Part shown: positions 18,243-27,341 of the stretch, piece after piece | Layout of the letters: every line of letters starts with the position of its first letter | How positions within the stretch are numbered: position 1 is the first letter of the stretch | From: Brochothrix thermosphacta DSM 20171 = FSL F6-1036 | GTDB lineage: Bacteria; Bacillota; Bacilli; Lactobacillales; Listeriaceae | Assembly (NCBI RefSeq): GCF_036884295.1 | Contig: NZ_CP145608.1 | Coordinates: 1,860,001 to 1,924,000 of the forward strand | Direction of reading: 5' to 3' | DNA length: 64,000 bases | Made by a program: the position numbers and the translations under genes | The notes under the pieces: model-generated | Database searches by the model: none | What the model saw: only the letters and a program-made list of their open reading frames with translations | What the model was told of the DNA's origin: nothing

Positions 18243-20015
18243 TTATTGATTAAGCTGTATTTTCAAACGTTCCACTGCTGCTTGTGGTATCCCAATTTTT
18301 GTAAACTCTTCATTAGGCGCTTCTTTCATTTTTTGAATAGAACCAAAATGTTTTAATAATTTTTGTTTACGTTTAGGTCCAATACCCTCTATTCCATCTA
18401 GTTTTGAACTAAAACTGTTTTTACTGTGCAATTTTCGATGGAACGTTATTGCAAAACGATGGACTTCATCTTGAATACGTTGCAATAGATAGAAGCTTTC
18501 TGAACGTGGATTTAAATACATTGCATCTAGCGGATCACCGAACACTAGATAACTAGTGTTATGCTTATCATCTTTCGCCATTCCTGCAACAGGTACATCA
18601 ATTCCTAATTCATTTTGCAAAACATCTTTGGCAACATCTACCTGCCCTTTACCACCATCAATTAAAATTAAATCAGGCATCGGTAATTGTTCCTTTAAAA
18701 CTCGCCAATAGCGGCGTCGTACAACTTCACGCATTGTTGCATAATCATCAGGTCCATCAACTGTTTTCACTTTATATTTACGGTATTTAGAACGTGAAGG
18801 TCGCCCATCTTCAAAACAGACCATCGCTGAAACAGGATCTGTCCCTTGAATATTTGAGTTATCAAATGCTTCAATTAAACGTGGCGTGGGGATTGACATG
18901 GCTTCGCCCAATTCTTCAACCGCACCAATTGTTCGCTCATCATTACGAGCAATCAATGAGAATTTTTGTTTTAATGCAATACTGGCATTTTCATGCGCTA
19001 ATACCGTTAAATCTTTCTTTTTACCACGACGTGGAACCAAACATGGCACTTCTAACAATTCTTCAATCAATTCATTTTCAACAGAATCCGGTAAAAATAT
19101 TTCTTGAGGTAACAAATGATTGGCACGTTTATAAAACTGTGCGATGTACGAAGTAAACTCATCAGCAGCTTCATCATAAATCGGAAAGAGCGACACATCA
19201 CGTTCAATCAATTTACCCTGACGCACAAAGAAAACTTGCACACACATCCAGCCTTTATCAACCGCATAACCAAATACATCACGATCTGTAAAATCGTTCG
19301 ATGTCATTGTTTGTTTTTGAATAGTCATTTCAATGCTCTCCACTTGATCACGGTATTCTGCAGCTTTTTCAAAATCAAGTGTTTCAGCTGCTGCAGCCAT
19401 CTTCGATTGCAACTGTTTGACGACAGCTTGATGACCACCATTTAAAAATTTAGCAATCTTCACAATCATATCGTTATATGTGGCAGTCGATACGGTGTTT
19501 ACACAAGGACCTAAGCATTGGCCCAAGTGATAATATAAACAAGGACGTCCCGGTATTGCCTTACATTTTCTCAATGGATACAACTTATCAAGAATTTTTT
19601 TTGTTTCATTAGCTGCCGATACATTCGGATAAGGTCCAAAATATTTACCTTTATCGTTCAATATTTTTCGAGTAATGACTAAACGTGGGTGACGTTCATT
19701 CGTAATCTTAATATACGGATACGTTTTATCATCTTTCAACATAATATTATATTTCGGATCATGTTTTTTTATTAAATTGATTTCTAACAATAAAGCCTCA
19801 ACATTTGATTGTGTAACGATATATTCAAAATCAACAATATCAGCAACTAAACGTTGTGTTTTACCATTATGAGTACCTGTAAAATATGAACGCACGCGAT
19901 TTTTAAGTATTTTGGCCTTCCCAACATAAATAATCGTACCGTTGGAATCCTTCATTAGATAACAGCCTGGTAAATCTGGTAAAAATTCTAATTTATGTTT
20001 TATTAATTCATTCAT
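18243..20015 (-). CDS. uvrC: Excinuclease ABC subunit C, 590 aa
   Basis: Nucleotide-excision-repair nuclease making both incisions with UvrB. The N-terminal GIY-YIG domain shows [10 protein letters not shown] and IIYVGKAK; a cysteine-containing [19 protein letters not shown] segment follows. The UvrB-binding UVR motif is near residue 205, the RNase-H-like C-terminal domain has [14 protein letters not shown] and [10 protein letters not shown], and the end is a helix-hairpin-helix ([13 protein letters not shown]). TATAGGAG precedes the ATG. It stands alone, with its own promoter and terminator. Confidence 0.95.
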   Translation of the reverse strand: MNELIKHKLEFLPDLPGCYLMKDSNGTIIYVGKAKILKNRVRSYFTGTHNGKTQRLVADIVDFEYIVTQSNVEALLLEINLIKKHDPKYNIMLKDDKTYPYIKITNERHPRLVITRKILNDKGKYFGPYPNVSAANETKKILDKLYPLRKCKAIPGRPCLYYHLGQCLGPCVNTVSTATYNDMIVKIAKFLNGGHQAVVKQLQSKMAAAAETLDFEKAAEYRDQVESIEMTIQKQTMTSNDFTDRDVFGYAVDKGWMCVQVFFVRQGKLIERDVSLFPIYDEAADEFTSYIAQFYKRANHLLPQEIFLPDSVENELIEELLEVPCLVPRRGKKKDLTVLAHENASIALKQKFSLIARNDERTIGAVEELGEAMSIPTPRLIEAFDNSNIQGTDPVSAMVCFEDGRPSRSKYRKYKVKTVDGPDDYATMREVVRRRYWRVLKEQLPMPDLILIDGGKGQVDVAKDVLQNELGIDVPVAGMAKDDKHNTSYLVFGDPLDAMYLNPRSESFYLLQRIQDEVHRFAITFHRKLHSKNSFSSKLDGIEGIGPKRKQKLLKHFGSIQKMKEAPNEEFTKIGIPQAAVERLKIQLNQ

Positions 20016-20038
20016 GGCTAAACACTCCTATATTACAA

Positions 20039-20067
20039 AGTATACTCACAGTTGGTTACTGTCGCAA
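20039..20067 (-). promoter_or_regulatory. uvrC promoter
   Basis: Minus-strand -35 TTGCGA at 20062-20067 and -10 TATACT at 20039-20044, 17-nt spacer. The spacer includes a 5-bp inverted repeat ACAGT-tggtt-ACTGT. No LexA-type box was recognised. Confidence 0.65.
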
Positions 20068-20121
20068 CTATAGAGACTGTCACTTCTTTTTCGATTAAAT
20101 GATTTTTTTGATATGATTAGC

Positions 20122-20150
20122 TTGCAACCGTTCAGAGTCTGTAAGATAAT
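20122..20150 (+). promoter_or_regulatory. Promoter of the 328-aa unknown gene
   Basis: -35 TTGCAA at 20122-20127 and -10 GATAAT at 20145-20150 with a 17-nt spacer, 37 nt upstream of the preferred ATG. Confidence 0.6.
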
Positions 20151-20187
20151 GACTATAATAAACAAAAATAGAAAAGAGGCTTTCCTC

Positions 20188-21174
20188 ATGAACGACATCC
20201 TCTCATTCCAAACGAACGCTCCCGTTGATCGTCAACTGGTGTGGCGCTCAATTTGTGAGACCTATATACAGCATTATCTCGAGCAGGATGATGATTTTTT
20301 AACATATTCCGATTATCTCGAACCATTTTCTGATGAAACTTTAAACTCTTTATTATCAACATTATTAGCCAGCTATTTTTCCGAGCATGCGATGGGTAAA
20401 ATTATCTATGAACAAATTGTCAGTGGTTTGAAAATCCCTGAATATCAGATAGAACGTGTTGCTCATTGGTTTGATGACAGTGTTATCAGCTTATTTGATG
20501 TGCTAGAACAAACACCTGAAAATAACTGGTTGATCTACAATCACCTTGATACAAACGAATACCTCGTTAATCATCGCACATTAAACGGTTTATCACTATA
20601 CAATGATAAACAATTGGACCAATTGTTTCATATGACACTTGTAAGAGAAAAAAATTACTATTATGCGCTTGAAAATACGATAACTTTAGGGACTGCGGAA
20701 GAACGTTTAATTTTTTCACTTTTAAATGCCGCACCACATACGGGATTAAACCCTGCTTTAACTAAGCAACAACAACTATTTTTCAATTTAACGTTTACAC
20801 TTGATTTCCATCTAGAAAATGATAGTGATGATATAAAAAGTTTTATTGATAATGGTTTGCTTAAATATGAAGCATTATTGTTATTAGAAAATGAATTTCA
20901 ACATTATTCATCTGATGAAGAACAACATGTTGCTCGCCATTTATTAGGAGAAGTTTTTCAACAAATGACGACATCGTCTGAGCTGAAAAATGCTAATATT
21001 AACTCTCTTGCAGCAGCCGTCACTTATTTACTACAACAAGAACCGTTCCTATTTGGTGCGCATGAAACACAAAACCAAGTCGCTCAACGCTACAACGTTT
21101 CAATTTCAACCATTCGCAAATGGTATCGCTTTTTGAAAAATGAATTGAGCCCCTTTATCGACTCTTATCAGTAA
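20188..21174 (+). CDS. Unknown protein with C-terminal helix-turn-helix, 328 aa
   Basis: I do not recognise the family. The protein is acidic, mostly helical and soluble, without signal peptide or membrane helix. The last 35 residues (NQVAQRYNVSISTIRKWYRF) read as a helix-turn-helix of the kind that recognises DNA, so a regulator with a large helical sensor domain is possible. The ATG at 20188 fits an AGAGG 8 nt upstream and the promoter ending at 20150; an ATG 25 codons earlier would precede the transcript start. Its 3' region is the repeat array at 21182-21625, followed by a terminator, so the repeats are probably in its mRNA. Confidence 0.7.
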   Translation: MNDILSFQTNAPVDRQLVWRSICETYIQHYLEQDDDFLTYSDYLEPFSDETLNSLLSTLLASYFSEHAMGKIIYEQIVSGLKIPEYQIERVAHWFDDSVISLFDVLEQTPENNWLIYNHLDTNEYLVNHRTLNGLSLYNDKQLDQLFHMTLVREKNYYYALENTITLGTAEERLIFSLLNAAPHTGLNPALTKQQQLFFNLTFTLDFHLENDSDDIKSFIDNGLLKYEALLLLENEFQHYSSDEEQHVARHLLGEVFQQMTTSSELKNANINSLAAAVTYLLQQEPFLFGAHETQNQVAQRYNVSISTIRKWYRFLKNELSPFIDSYQ

Positions 21175-21181
21175 CTACTAT

Positions 21182-21625
21182 CATCGTTGCAAATTTATTT
21201 GCTTACGAGGATAGTATGGGACGGAAATTTCGCCAGAAATTGAGTACCAATCCTTCGCTTTCATCGTTGCAAATTTATTTGCTTACGAGGATATTATGGG
21301 TGCTGACATTGTTGCGAAGATATGAGCTTACAAAGACAGTATGGGACGGAAATTTCATCAGAAATTGAGTACCAAACCTTATGTTGTTGTTTTCAGAGTA
21401 CCAATCCTTCGCTTTCATCGTTACGATTTTATTTGCTTACGAGGATAGTATGGGTGCTGACATTGTTGCGAATTTATTTGCTTACGAGGATAGTATGGGT
21501 GCTGACATTGTTGCGAAGATATGAGCTTACAAAGACAGTATGGGACGGAAATTTCGCCAGAAATTGAGTACCAAACCTTATGTTGTTGTTTTCAGAGTAC
21601 CAAACCTTTACTTTCATCGTTGCGA
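21182..21625 (+). repeat. Modular intergenic repeat array, seven units
   Basis: Units begin CATCGTTGC or CATTGTTGC at about 21182, 21262, 21307, 21416, 21461, 21506 and 21615. Short units are exactly 45 nt and end TATGGGTGCTGA. Long units (80 or 109 nt) carry GGGACGGAAATTTC, a 3-4 nt linker, GAAATTGAGTACC and, in two of them, a further TTCAGAGTACC module. Each full unit offers a GCAAAT/ATTTGC-type hairpin and long units add AATTTC/GAAATT. Related copies lie at 33318, 41265 and 42769. This is the main content of the 594-nt gap 21175-21768. Confidence 0.85.
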
Positions 21626-21652
21626 TTTTAGTTGCTTAATAATACCATTTCT

Positions 21653-21688
21653 TAAGGACATTCAGTTACATCACTGAGTGTCCTTTTT
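21653..21688 (+). terminator. Terminator after the repeat array
   Basis: A 12-bp stem AAGGACATTCAG/CTGAGTGTCCTT with one G.U pair and an 8-nt loop, then T residues. It would end the transcript of the 328-aa gene after the repeats. Confidence 0.85.
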
Positions 21689-21710
21689 TCGATACTATCT
21701 TTTTTTACAC

Positions 21711-21743
21711 AAAAAAGAGCAATGTTGATGACATTACTCAAAA
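21711..21743 (-). terminator. Terminator of the protease/lipoprotein operon
   Basis: On the minus strand a 9-bp GAGTAATGT/ACATTGCTC stem with a 5-nt loop and six T residues, 26 nt after the lipoprotein stop. Confidence 0.85.
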
Positions 21744-21768
21744 TTGAAAATAACACTGTAGTAAGAGC

Positions 21769-22317
21769 TTAATGAATCTCTGTTTTACGAACAGCTTTAT
21801 CATATAGTTGATACGTTTTGTCATCTTTAATTGTCGCGTTATTACTTGCTTCAATTGCTAATGTTGAGTTTGCACCACTGACTAACACTCCACCATCCGT
21901 TTGTTTATAAGCGATAAATAGATACAACTTTTCTTTTTGTGGCAAGCGATCATGTTCAAATAACATTAACTTATCACCTTCGCGACTAATACCACCGGAC
22001 TTTATAATTTTTTCCTCTCTCTTTAATTTTCCTTTTAAATTATGTAAGATGTCCACTTGGTACTCAGTGGTGGGGAAATTTTCTTCATCATATTCAACCG
22101 CACCCTTCGTCTTTACCTTAGCAACAAACACATAATCTGCTTGCTTTACTACTGCTTGCTCATCTGCCATATCAATTGCATAAACAGCATGTAACGGTTC
22201 AATTGGCAAATCTTCTTGATCTAAAACCGTTGTTTGACAACCTGCCAAAAAAAGCACATTTATAACGATAGCTAATACATAAATAAACTTTGATTTCATC
22301 TTAGATTGTGGCTCCAT
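21769..22317 (-). CDS. Putative lipoprotein, 182 aa
   Basis: The N-terminal region FIYVLAIVINVLFLAGCQT is a type II signal peptide with lipobox LAGC, so the mature protein is probably lipid-anchored outside the membrane. The remainder (YVFVAKVKTKGAVEYDEE, YQVDILHNLKGKLK, LFIAYKQTDGGVLV) is beta-rich and not assigned to a family. The ATG at 22315-22317 is 11 nt after GAGGAG; a GTG at 22329 directly abuts it. It follows the secreted metalloprotease gene by 18 nt and probably shares its transcript. A role as partner or inhibitor of that protease is a guess from adjacency. Confidence 0.7.
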   Translation of the reverse strand: MEPQSKMKSKFIYVLAIVINVLFLAGCQTTVLDQEDLPIEPLHAVYAIDMADEQAVVKQADYVFVAKVKTKGAVEYDEENFPTTEYQVDILHNLKGKLKREEKIIKSGGISREGDKLMLFEHDRLPQKEKLYLFIAYKQTDGGVLVSGANSTLAIEASNNATIKDDKTYQLYDKAVRKTEIH

Positions 22318-22335
22318 TGCTCCCGTCACTCCTCT

Positions 22336-22848
22336 CTAATATTTCCGATAAGCTGCATTGTAAGATGCTTTATCATTGCCACTTAAAGTTATGCGTGATG
22401 TAACATATGAAAAGATAACATCATCTTTAGTGTTATGAGCTAAACCCAACGCATGACCTAATTCATGTATCATCACATTACGTCTTTGGTTTAAGGTCAA
22501 TTTTTTCATATTATATCTGTTAAACTTCATGGTACCTCGAGAGGATGTTACAGCTACAATAGGTTCCTTTTTGGAATAATCCGATAAACGCGCATCCGCA
22601 GTTACTTTAGCCGTTTTTTTTCTAATAACACCCTTCTTATATTTGTTCCAGACTCCCACACCAAAATTAAATTCTTTTTGGTAGCTGGTTTTTCCATCCC
22701 AATTAAGCTGTTTCTTTTTATTAACTAAATTCCAGCTAATTAATTTCACTTTAGCCGCTGATGCATTTTGTGGTGCTACTAAAATAATACTCATTAAAAC
22801 CATTATAATAAGTGTTACTCGAAAACTTAATCTCCAATACTTCTTCAA
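22336..22848 (-). CDS. Secreted matrixin-like zinc metalloprotease, 170 aa
   Basis: A signal peptide (about 32 residues, ending ASAAK) leads a short domain with the metzincin zinc motif HELGHALGLAH (His128, His132, His138, catalytic Glu129). After it comes a short region (VTSRITLSGNDKASYNAAY) where a Met-turn would be expected, but no methionine is visible. The protein is small, so this is a minimal catalytic domain without a recognisable propeptide. The start is TTG (22846-22848), with AAAGGAG 9 nt upstream. A lipoprotein gene follows. Substrate unknown. Confidence 0.75.
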   Translation of the reverse strand: MKKYWRLSFRVTLIIMVLMSIILVAPQNASAAKVKLISWNLVNKKKQLNWDGKTSYQKEFNFGVGVWNKYKKGVIRKKTAKVTADARLSDYSKKEPIVAVTSSRGTMKFNRYNMKKLTLNQRRNVMIHELGHALGLAHNTKDDVIFSYVTSRITLSGNDKASYNAAYRKY

Positions 22849-23005
22849 AATATACCACTCCTTTCATCTACAGAACAACTCACTGTATGAAACTAAAATA
22901 GTATATCCTCCCACTAACCCCTGTTATTTTATACCCTCTAACAGTGAAAAAAGAACACTTTCCCATTATTTGTAGTGATGTTTAGTTACTTTTAACTTTT
23001 CAAAA

Positions 23006-23040
23006 CAAAAAAAAACAGAATGGATTACTCCATTCTGTTC
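23006..23040 (-). terminator. trxA terminator
   Basis: On the minus strand a perfect ACAGAATGGA/TCCATTCTGT stem with a 4-nt loop is followed by nine T residues, about 60 nt after the trxA stop. Confidence 0.88.
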
Positions 23041-23100
23041 AGTCTTATGACACTGCCTTAATCGTCTTTCGACTAAGTTTTCTACAGCTTATTCAGTTAC

Positions 23101-23418
23101 TTAGAGATATTTTGCGATTACTTCATCCAACTCTTCTTTTGGACGGTAACCAATAATTGTTTCTTTTACTTCATTGTTTTGTTTCACTAATAAAGTTGGA
23201 ATACTCATGATACCAAACTCTTTAGATGTATCAGGATTATCATCAACATTAACTTTGACAATTTTCACTTTATCGCCAAGTTCTTCACTGATTTCATCTA
23301 ACACTGGCGCAACCATACGACAAGGTCCACACCAAGGTGCCCAAAAATCAACTAAAACTAAACCTTCTTTTGTTTCTTCTACAAATGTTGCATCTGATAC
23401 TTCATAAACGTTACTCAT
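23101..23418 (-). CDS. trxA: Thioredoxin, 105 aa
   Basis: Classical cytoplasmic thioredoxin with the redox motif WCGPC (Cys30, Cys33), the cis-proline segment MSIPTLLV, and a typical length. AAGGGAGG precedes the ATG. It reduces protein disulfides and ribonucleotide reductase. The leader (23419-23500) has an extended -10 promoter (TGCTATACT, -10 at 23501-23506) and an inverted repeat GATTATC/GATAATC (23454-23460 and 23478-23484). Downstream of mutS2 as in Bacillus and Listeria. Confidence 0.96.
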   Translation of the reverse strand: MSNVYEVSDATFVEETKEGLVLVDFWAPWCGPCRMVAPVLDEISEELGDKVKIVKVNVDDNPDTSKEFGIMSIPTLLVKQNNEVKETIIGYRPKEELDEVIAKYL

Positions 23419-23539
23419 ATATATTGCCTCCCTTTTAAGTATAAAAATAGTACGATTATCTCTTTATAAACACAAGTGATAATCTCTCCTTTATTGACCT
23501 AGTATAGCATCGTTAGTTTCAAGACGTCTATTTTTTTGC

Positions 23540-25894
23540 TTACTTTAAAACAGCAACTGTCATACCGTTACCACCTTCATTAGCAGCGCCATAATGATAA
23601 CTTTTCACAAGGCGATGACCTTTCAAGTAATCTTGTACGCCCTGACGTAATGCCCCTGTCCCTTTACCATGTATGATTGATACTTGTGCATAACCTGCGA
23701 GCAAAGCTTCGTCTAAGTACTTATCAAGCTGATGTACTGCATCCTCATAACGTTGACCTCGTAAGTCTAACTCTGTTTTCACATGGCTATCACGCTTAAT
23801 CGTTGTTAAAAAGCGTTGTTCTTTTGGTTTCTCAGTTTCAACATAAGTCATATTATTTTCCTTAATTGTGGTTTTCATATGACCGACTTGAACTTGCCAA
23901 CTCTTCTTATCAATACGATTTAATAATTCACCTTTTTGTCCTAAAGATTCAATTCGAACCGTATCACCAGGAGCAAATTCATGATTCACTTTTTTAGGTT
24001 TTACAATCGGACCTTTTTTCAAGGTTTTAGGACGTGCCTCTGATAGTTGATGGCGACGTTCAATTAATTCATGATCCTTAAGATTACTCCGCTGTTGTTG
24101 TTGCATCTCACGCAATTCTTTAATAATTTTGTCTGCTGTTTCTTCAGCATTTAAAATGACAGCATTTGCCTTCGAATTTGCATGCTCTAACAAACGATTT
24201 TTATTGACCTCATACTCAGCCAAAGCCTCTTCAAGTTCACGTTTTAAAACGCTCGCTTCTTGAACTGTTTCCACAGCTTCTTCAAAACGGACTTCTGCTT
24301 GTTGACGCATATCTTCTAACTCGGCAATCATGTTATTTAAATCTGCGCTATCTTCATCAACAAGCCCACGTGCATTTTCAATAACATCGTCCGGCAAACC
24401 TAAACGTTGTGAGATATCGAAGGCATTACTTCGCCCTGGAATACCAATTTGCAAACGATACGTCGGTCGGAGTGTTTCCACATCAAATTCAACGGATGCA
24501 TTCATCGTATAGTTACGGTTATAAGCAAACGCTTTTAATTCAGGATAATGTGTTGTTGCCATAATTTGTGCACCTGTTTGATTCATTGCATCAAGAATTG
24601 AAATTGCTAATGCGGCACCTTCTTGTGGATCGGTTCCAGCTCCCAATTCATCAAATAAGACTAAACTTTTTTCATCAACTTCTTTAAAGATTTGTACAAT
24701 ATTGGTCATGTGTGAAGAAAACGTTGATAATGATTGCTCAATCGACTGTTCATCACCAATATCAGCAAAAATTCGTGAATAAATAGGCAACTCAGAATTA
24801 ACTTCTGCCGGAATTTGTAAACCAGATTGTGCCATCATTGCTAATAAACCTAATGTTTTTAAAGTGATTGTTTTACCACCGGTATTCGGACCCGTAATAA
24901 TTAACGCATTAAAATCGCCACCAACATAAATATCATTTGGTACGATATCATCAGGATTAATGAGCGGATGACGTGCTTGTATTAAGTTAACACGTAGTTC
25001 GTCATTCATAATGGGTGTGACAGCAGACATATTTTTACCTAAGCGCGCTTTGGCAAATGTAAAGTCAAAAAACCCAAGCTGTTTTGTATTTTCAGAAATA
25101 TCCGCTGAATAGGGTTCAACCGCTGCAGATAGTTCTTTTAAAATACGTGCCACTTCATGACGTTCTTTTACTTGTAGTTCACGTCGTTCATTGTTAAGCT
25201 CAACAACAGCTTGTGGCTCGATGAAAAGCGTTTGACCTGATGCTGATTGATCATGCACAATACCGCCAAATTGACTCTTATACTCAATTTTAACGGGGAT
25301 GACATAACGGTCATTACGAATGGTAATAATACTATCCGATAACATCTTACTTGCGGATTTAGAACGCACGATTCCTTCTAGTTTTTCACGAACATTTCCT
25401 TCTGAACGTACTAAAGCTCCTCGGATTGCTCGCAAATCGAGACTAGCACTATCCGTTACATAACCCGTTTCATCAATTGCATCCAGCACTTGTTTTTCAA
25501 TGTCTTCCAACGGTACTAAGGTTTCTGCTAAGGCTGTTAACGCAGGCATATCAATACCACCTGCTTCAAACTGCATAATAAATTGTTTGAATAAACGGGC
25601 AACTTGTAAGTTACGAGCCACTTGATACAGTTCTGTACCGTTTAAATCCGCCCCAATTTCCAGACGTTTAAGCGCCATTCCCACATCATGTATGCCCGCT
25701 AAAGGCGCCTCACCACGCAGGCGTAAAACCTTTGCAGCTTCATCCGTTTGTGCTAAACGTTCCTGTACAGTTTCAATATCTGTCGCAGGTTTTAACGTGC
25801 GGATATATTTTTCACCTAAGCTTGAAACTACTTGTTCAATCAAGCTTTGTTTAATTTTTTCAAATTCTAAAACAACTTCTACTTTCTTATTCAT
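23540..25894 (-). CDS. mutS2: Endonuclease MutS2, 784 aa
   Basis: MutS-family ATPase lacking the mismatch-recognition domain, with Walker A ITGPNTGGKT near residue 330, Walker B VLFDELGAGTDP, then a long coiled-coil arm and a C-terminal Smr nuclease domain (LDLRGQRYEDA, IHGKGTGALRQG). MutS2 is linked to suppression of recombination and to rescue of collided ribosomes. GGAAGGTGAG precedes the ATG at 25892-25894; an ATG 5 codons upstream lacks a ribosome site. It follows the cvpA-like gene by 24 nt. Confidence 0.95.
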   Translation of the reverse strand: MNKKVEVVLEFEKIKQSLIEQVVSSLGEKYIRTLKPATDIETVQERLAQTDEAAKVLRLRGEAPLAGIHDVGMALKRLEIGADLNGTELYQVARNLQVARLFKQFIMQFEAGGIDMPALTALAETLVPLEDIEKQVLDAIDETGYVTDSASLDLRAIRGALVRSEGNVREKLEGIVRSKSASKMLSDSIITIRNDRYVIPVKIEYKSQFGGIVHDQSASGQTLFIEPQAVVELNNERRELQVKERHEVARILKELSAAVEPYSADISENTKQLGFFDFTFAKARLGKNMSAVTPIMNDELRVNLIQARHPLINPDDIVPNDIYVGGDFNALIITGPNTGGKTITLKTLGLLAMMAQSGLQIPAEVNSELPIYSRIFADIGDEQSIEQSLSTFSSHMTNIVQIFKEVDEKSLVLFDELGAGTDPQEGAALAISILDAMNQTGAQIMATTHYPELKAFAYNRNYTMNASVEFDVETLRPTYRLQIGIPGRSNAFDISQRLGLPDDVIENARGLVDEDSADLNNMIAELEDMRQQAEVRFEEAVETVQEASVLKRELEEALAEYEVNKNRLLEHANSKANAVILNAEETADKIIKELREMQQQQRSNLKDHELIERRHQLSEARPKTLKKGPIVKPKKVNHEFAPGDTVRIESLGQKGELLNRIDKKSWQVQVGHMKTTIKENNMTYVETEKPKEQRFLTTIKRDSHVKTELDLRGQRYEDAVHQLDKYLDEALLAGYAQVSIIHGKGTGALRQGVQDYLKGHRLVKSYHYGAANEGGNGMTVAVLK

Positions 25895-25918
25895 TTTCTC
25901 ACCTTCCATTACAATACA

Positions 25919-26446
25919 TTAAATTATTTTCGACTGAATCATCCAGTGATAAAAATAATCTGATAAAATGGGCGTTTTCATAATGACCCACTGTGCGACA
26001 TCTGACTTGTTGTATGCATTTTGAATCATCTCATTTGGAAATAAGAGTATGAGATAAAGTCCCATAAAAATAACTGCATAATGAATAACAAATCCTAGTA
26101 CTCCACCAATCAAGCCGTTTAATTGCTTTAATACCGGCAGGTTGGCAATTGAATTAATCATTCTAATAATCGTTTTAACAACAATTGAACTAATAATAAA
26201 CAATATTAAAAATGCAATCACATTGTAAAATACAAGTTCACTATTTAAAAAGGATAACGCTGACTCTTTATCAACATTAAACTTTATAAAGTCCAAATGA
26301 CGTGCAAAGGGACGGTAATACATATACGATATGATTAAAACAACAATTAGTCCTATAAAATTAAGGATGTACAATACTGCACCGCGCTTCATTCCAACGA
26401 CAACTCCGGAAAAAAGCAACAGGGCTATAATAATATTCAGTACCAT
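25919..26446 (-). CDS. CvpA family membrane protein, 175 aa
   Basis: Four predicted membrane helices (about residues 2-20, 25-45, 70-95, 105-135) and the family-typical start VLNIIIALLLFSGVVVGMKRG. CvpA proteins occur upstream of mutS2 in Bacillales (YshB position); their function there is not settled. AGGAAAGAGGT precedes the ATG. Probably co-transcribed with mutS2. Confidence 0.85.
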   Translation of the reverse strand: MVLNIIIALLLFSGVVVGMKRGAVLYILNFIGLIVVLIISYMYYRPFARHLDFIKFNVDKESALSFLNSELVFYNVIAFLILFIISSIVVKTIIRMINSIANLPVLKQLNGLIGGVLGFVIHYAVIFMGLYLILLFPNEMIQNAYNKSDVAQWVIMKTPILSDYFYHWMIQSKII

Positions 26447-26589
26447 TGACCTCTTCCTTTCTGGATAGCTATTTAAAATAACTCTCTTTACATTATACCA
26501 GTCTCAGCTCACATCTCATAAGCTTAATGTTTAAACTCAGCATAATTTAAGTCTTTTTCATTTTTTTAAAAACTTTTTTTATTTTTCAC

Positions 26590-26618
26590 TTTACATATCA
26601 AAGGATAGAAGCTATACT
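26590..26618 (+). promoter_or_regulatory. Nitroreductase gene promoter
   Basis: -35 TTTACA at 26590-26595 and -10 TATACT at 26613-26618 with a 17-nt spacer; transcript start would be about 40 nt before the ATG. Confidence 0.7.
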
Positions 26619-26663
26619 ATTGTAAGTAAGGAACAATAAATTAAATTTAAAGGGGTTTTCATT

Positions 26664-27266
26664 ATGTCAAACACATTTTTAAATGCTATTCAAAACCGTC
26701 GTTCAATCTATGCATTGGATGCAAACACTACATTGAGCAACGCTCAAATTACTGAAACAATTCAAACAGCTATTGCTCATGCACCTTCTGCTTTTAACTC
26801 TCAAACAACAAAAGCTGTTGTTTTATACGGTGAAGAAAGCACTAAATTATGGAACCTCGTATTAGACGCACTTCGTAAAGTAACACCTGAAGCTGCTTTT
26901 GCTGATACTGAAGCTAAAATCAATTCTTTTGATGCTGGCGTTGGTACTGTATTATTCTTTGAAGATACAAGCATTGTTAAAGGTTTACAAGAAGCATTTG
27001 CACTTTATGCTGACAACTTCCCTATCTGGTCAGAACAAGCTGCTGGAATTTCACAATTCTCAGTATGGACTGCACTTGCTCAAGAAAACGTTGGTGCTTC
27101 TTTACAACACTATAGCAACCTTATTGAAGCTCAAGTTGCTGAAGCATGGAACATTCCAGCTGAATGGAAATTAACAGCTCAAATGCCTTTTGGTAACATT
27201 GCAGCTCCTGCTGGCGAAAAAGAATTCGCTCCAATTGCTGACCGTGTAAAAGTTTACGGTGAATAA
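26664..27266 (+). CDS. Nitroreductase family protein, 200 aa
   Basis: FMN-dependent nitroreductase-like enzyme of the short family that includes lactococcal CinD and yeast Frm2/Hbn1. The N-terminal NAIQNRRSIYAL, the APSAFNSQTTK segment that contacts FMN, FEDTSIVKGLQ and the C-terminal MPFGNIAAPAGEKEF are characteristic. Codons are strongly biased and AAAGGGG lies before the ATG, suggesting high expression. Monocistronic, with its own promoter and terminator. Physiological substrate unknown; quinone or nitroaromatic reduction and stress roles are known for relatives. Confidence 0.88.
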   Translation: MSNTFLNAIQNRRSIYALDANTTLSNAQITETIQTAIAHAPSAFNSQTTKAVVLYGEESTKLWNLVLDALRKVTPEAAFADTEAKINSFDAGVGTVLFFEDTSIVKGLQEAFALYADNFPIWSEQAAGISQFSVWTALAQENVGASLQHYSNLIEAQVAEAWNIPAEWKLTAQMPFGNIAAPAGEKEFAPIADRVKVYGE

Positions 27267-27285
27267 TTAACAGCTTCTTTGATAT

Positions 27286-27323
27286 AAAACCCCTGTAGCT
27301 AAAAACGCTACAGGGGTTTTTTT
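27286..27323. terminator. Bidirectional terminator between nitroreductase and pheT
   Basis: A perfect ACCCCTGTAGC/GCTACAGGGGT stem with a 7-nt loop and T7 on the plus strand. On the minus strand the run is four T residues, so it can also end pheST. Confidence 0.88.
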
Positions 27324-27341
27324 ATCATTTAAATTGAGCGT

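Noticed and set aside
21322-21567. Open frame of 81 codons inside the repeat array
   Set aside because: It arises from the repeated sequence, has no ribosome site and gives a repetitive peptide.
21182-21625. Periodic 45-nt units suggested a CRISPR array
   Set aside because: There is no alternation of constant repeats with unrelated spacers, whole units are similar to each other, and no cas genes are present.
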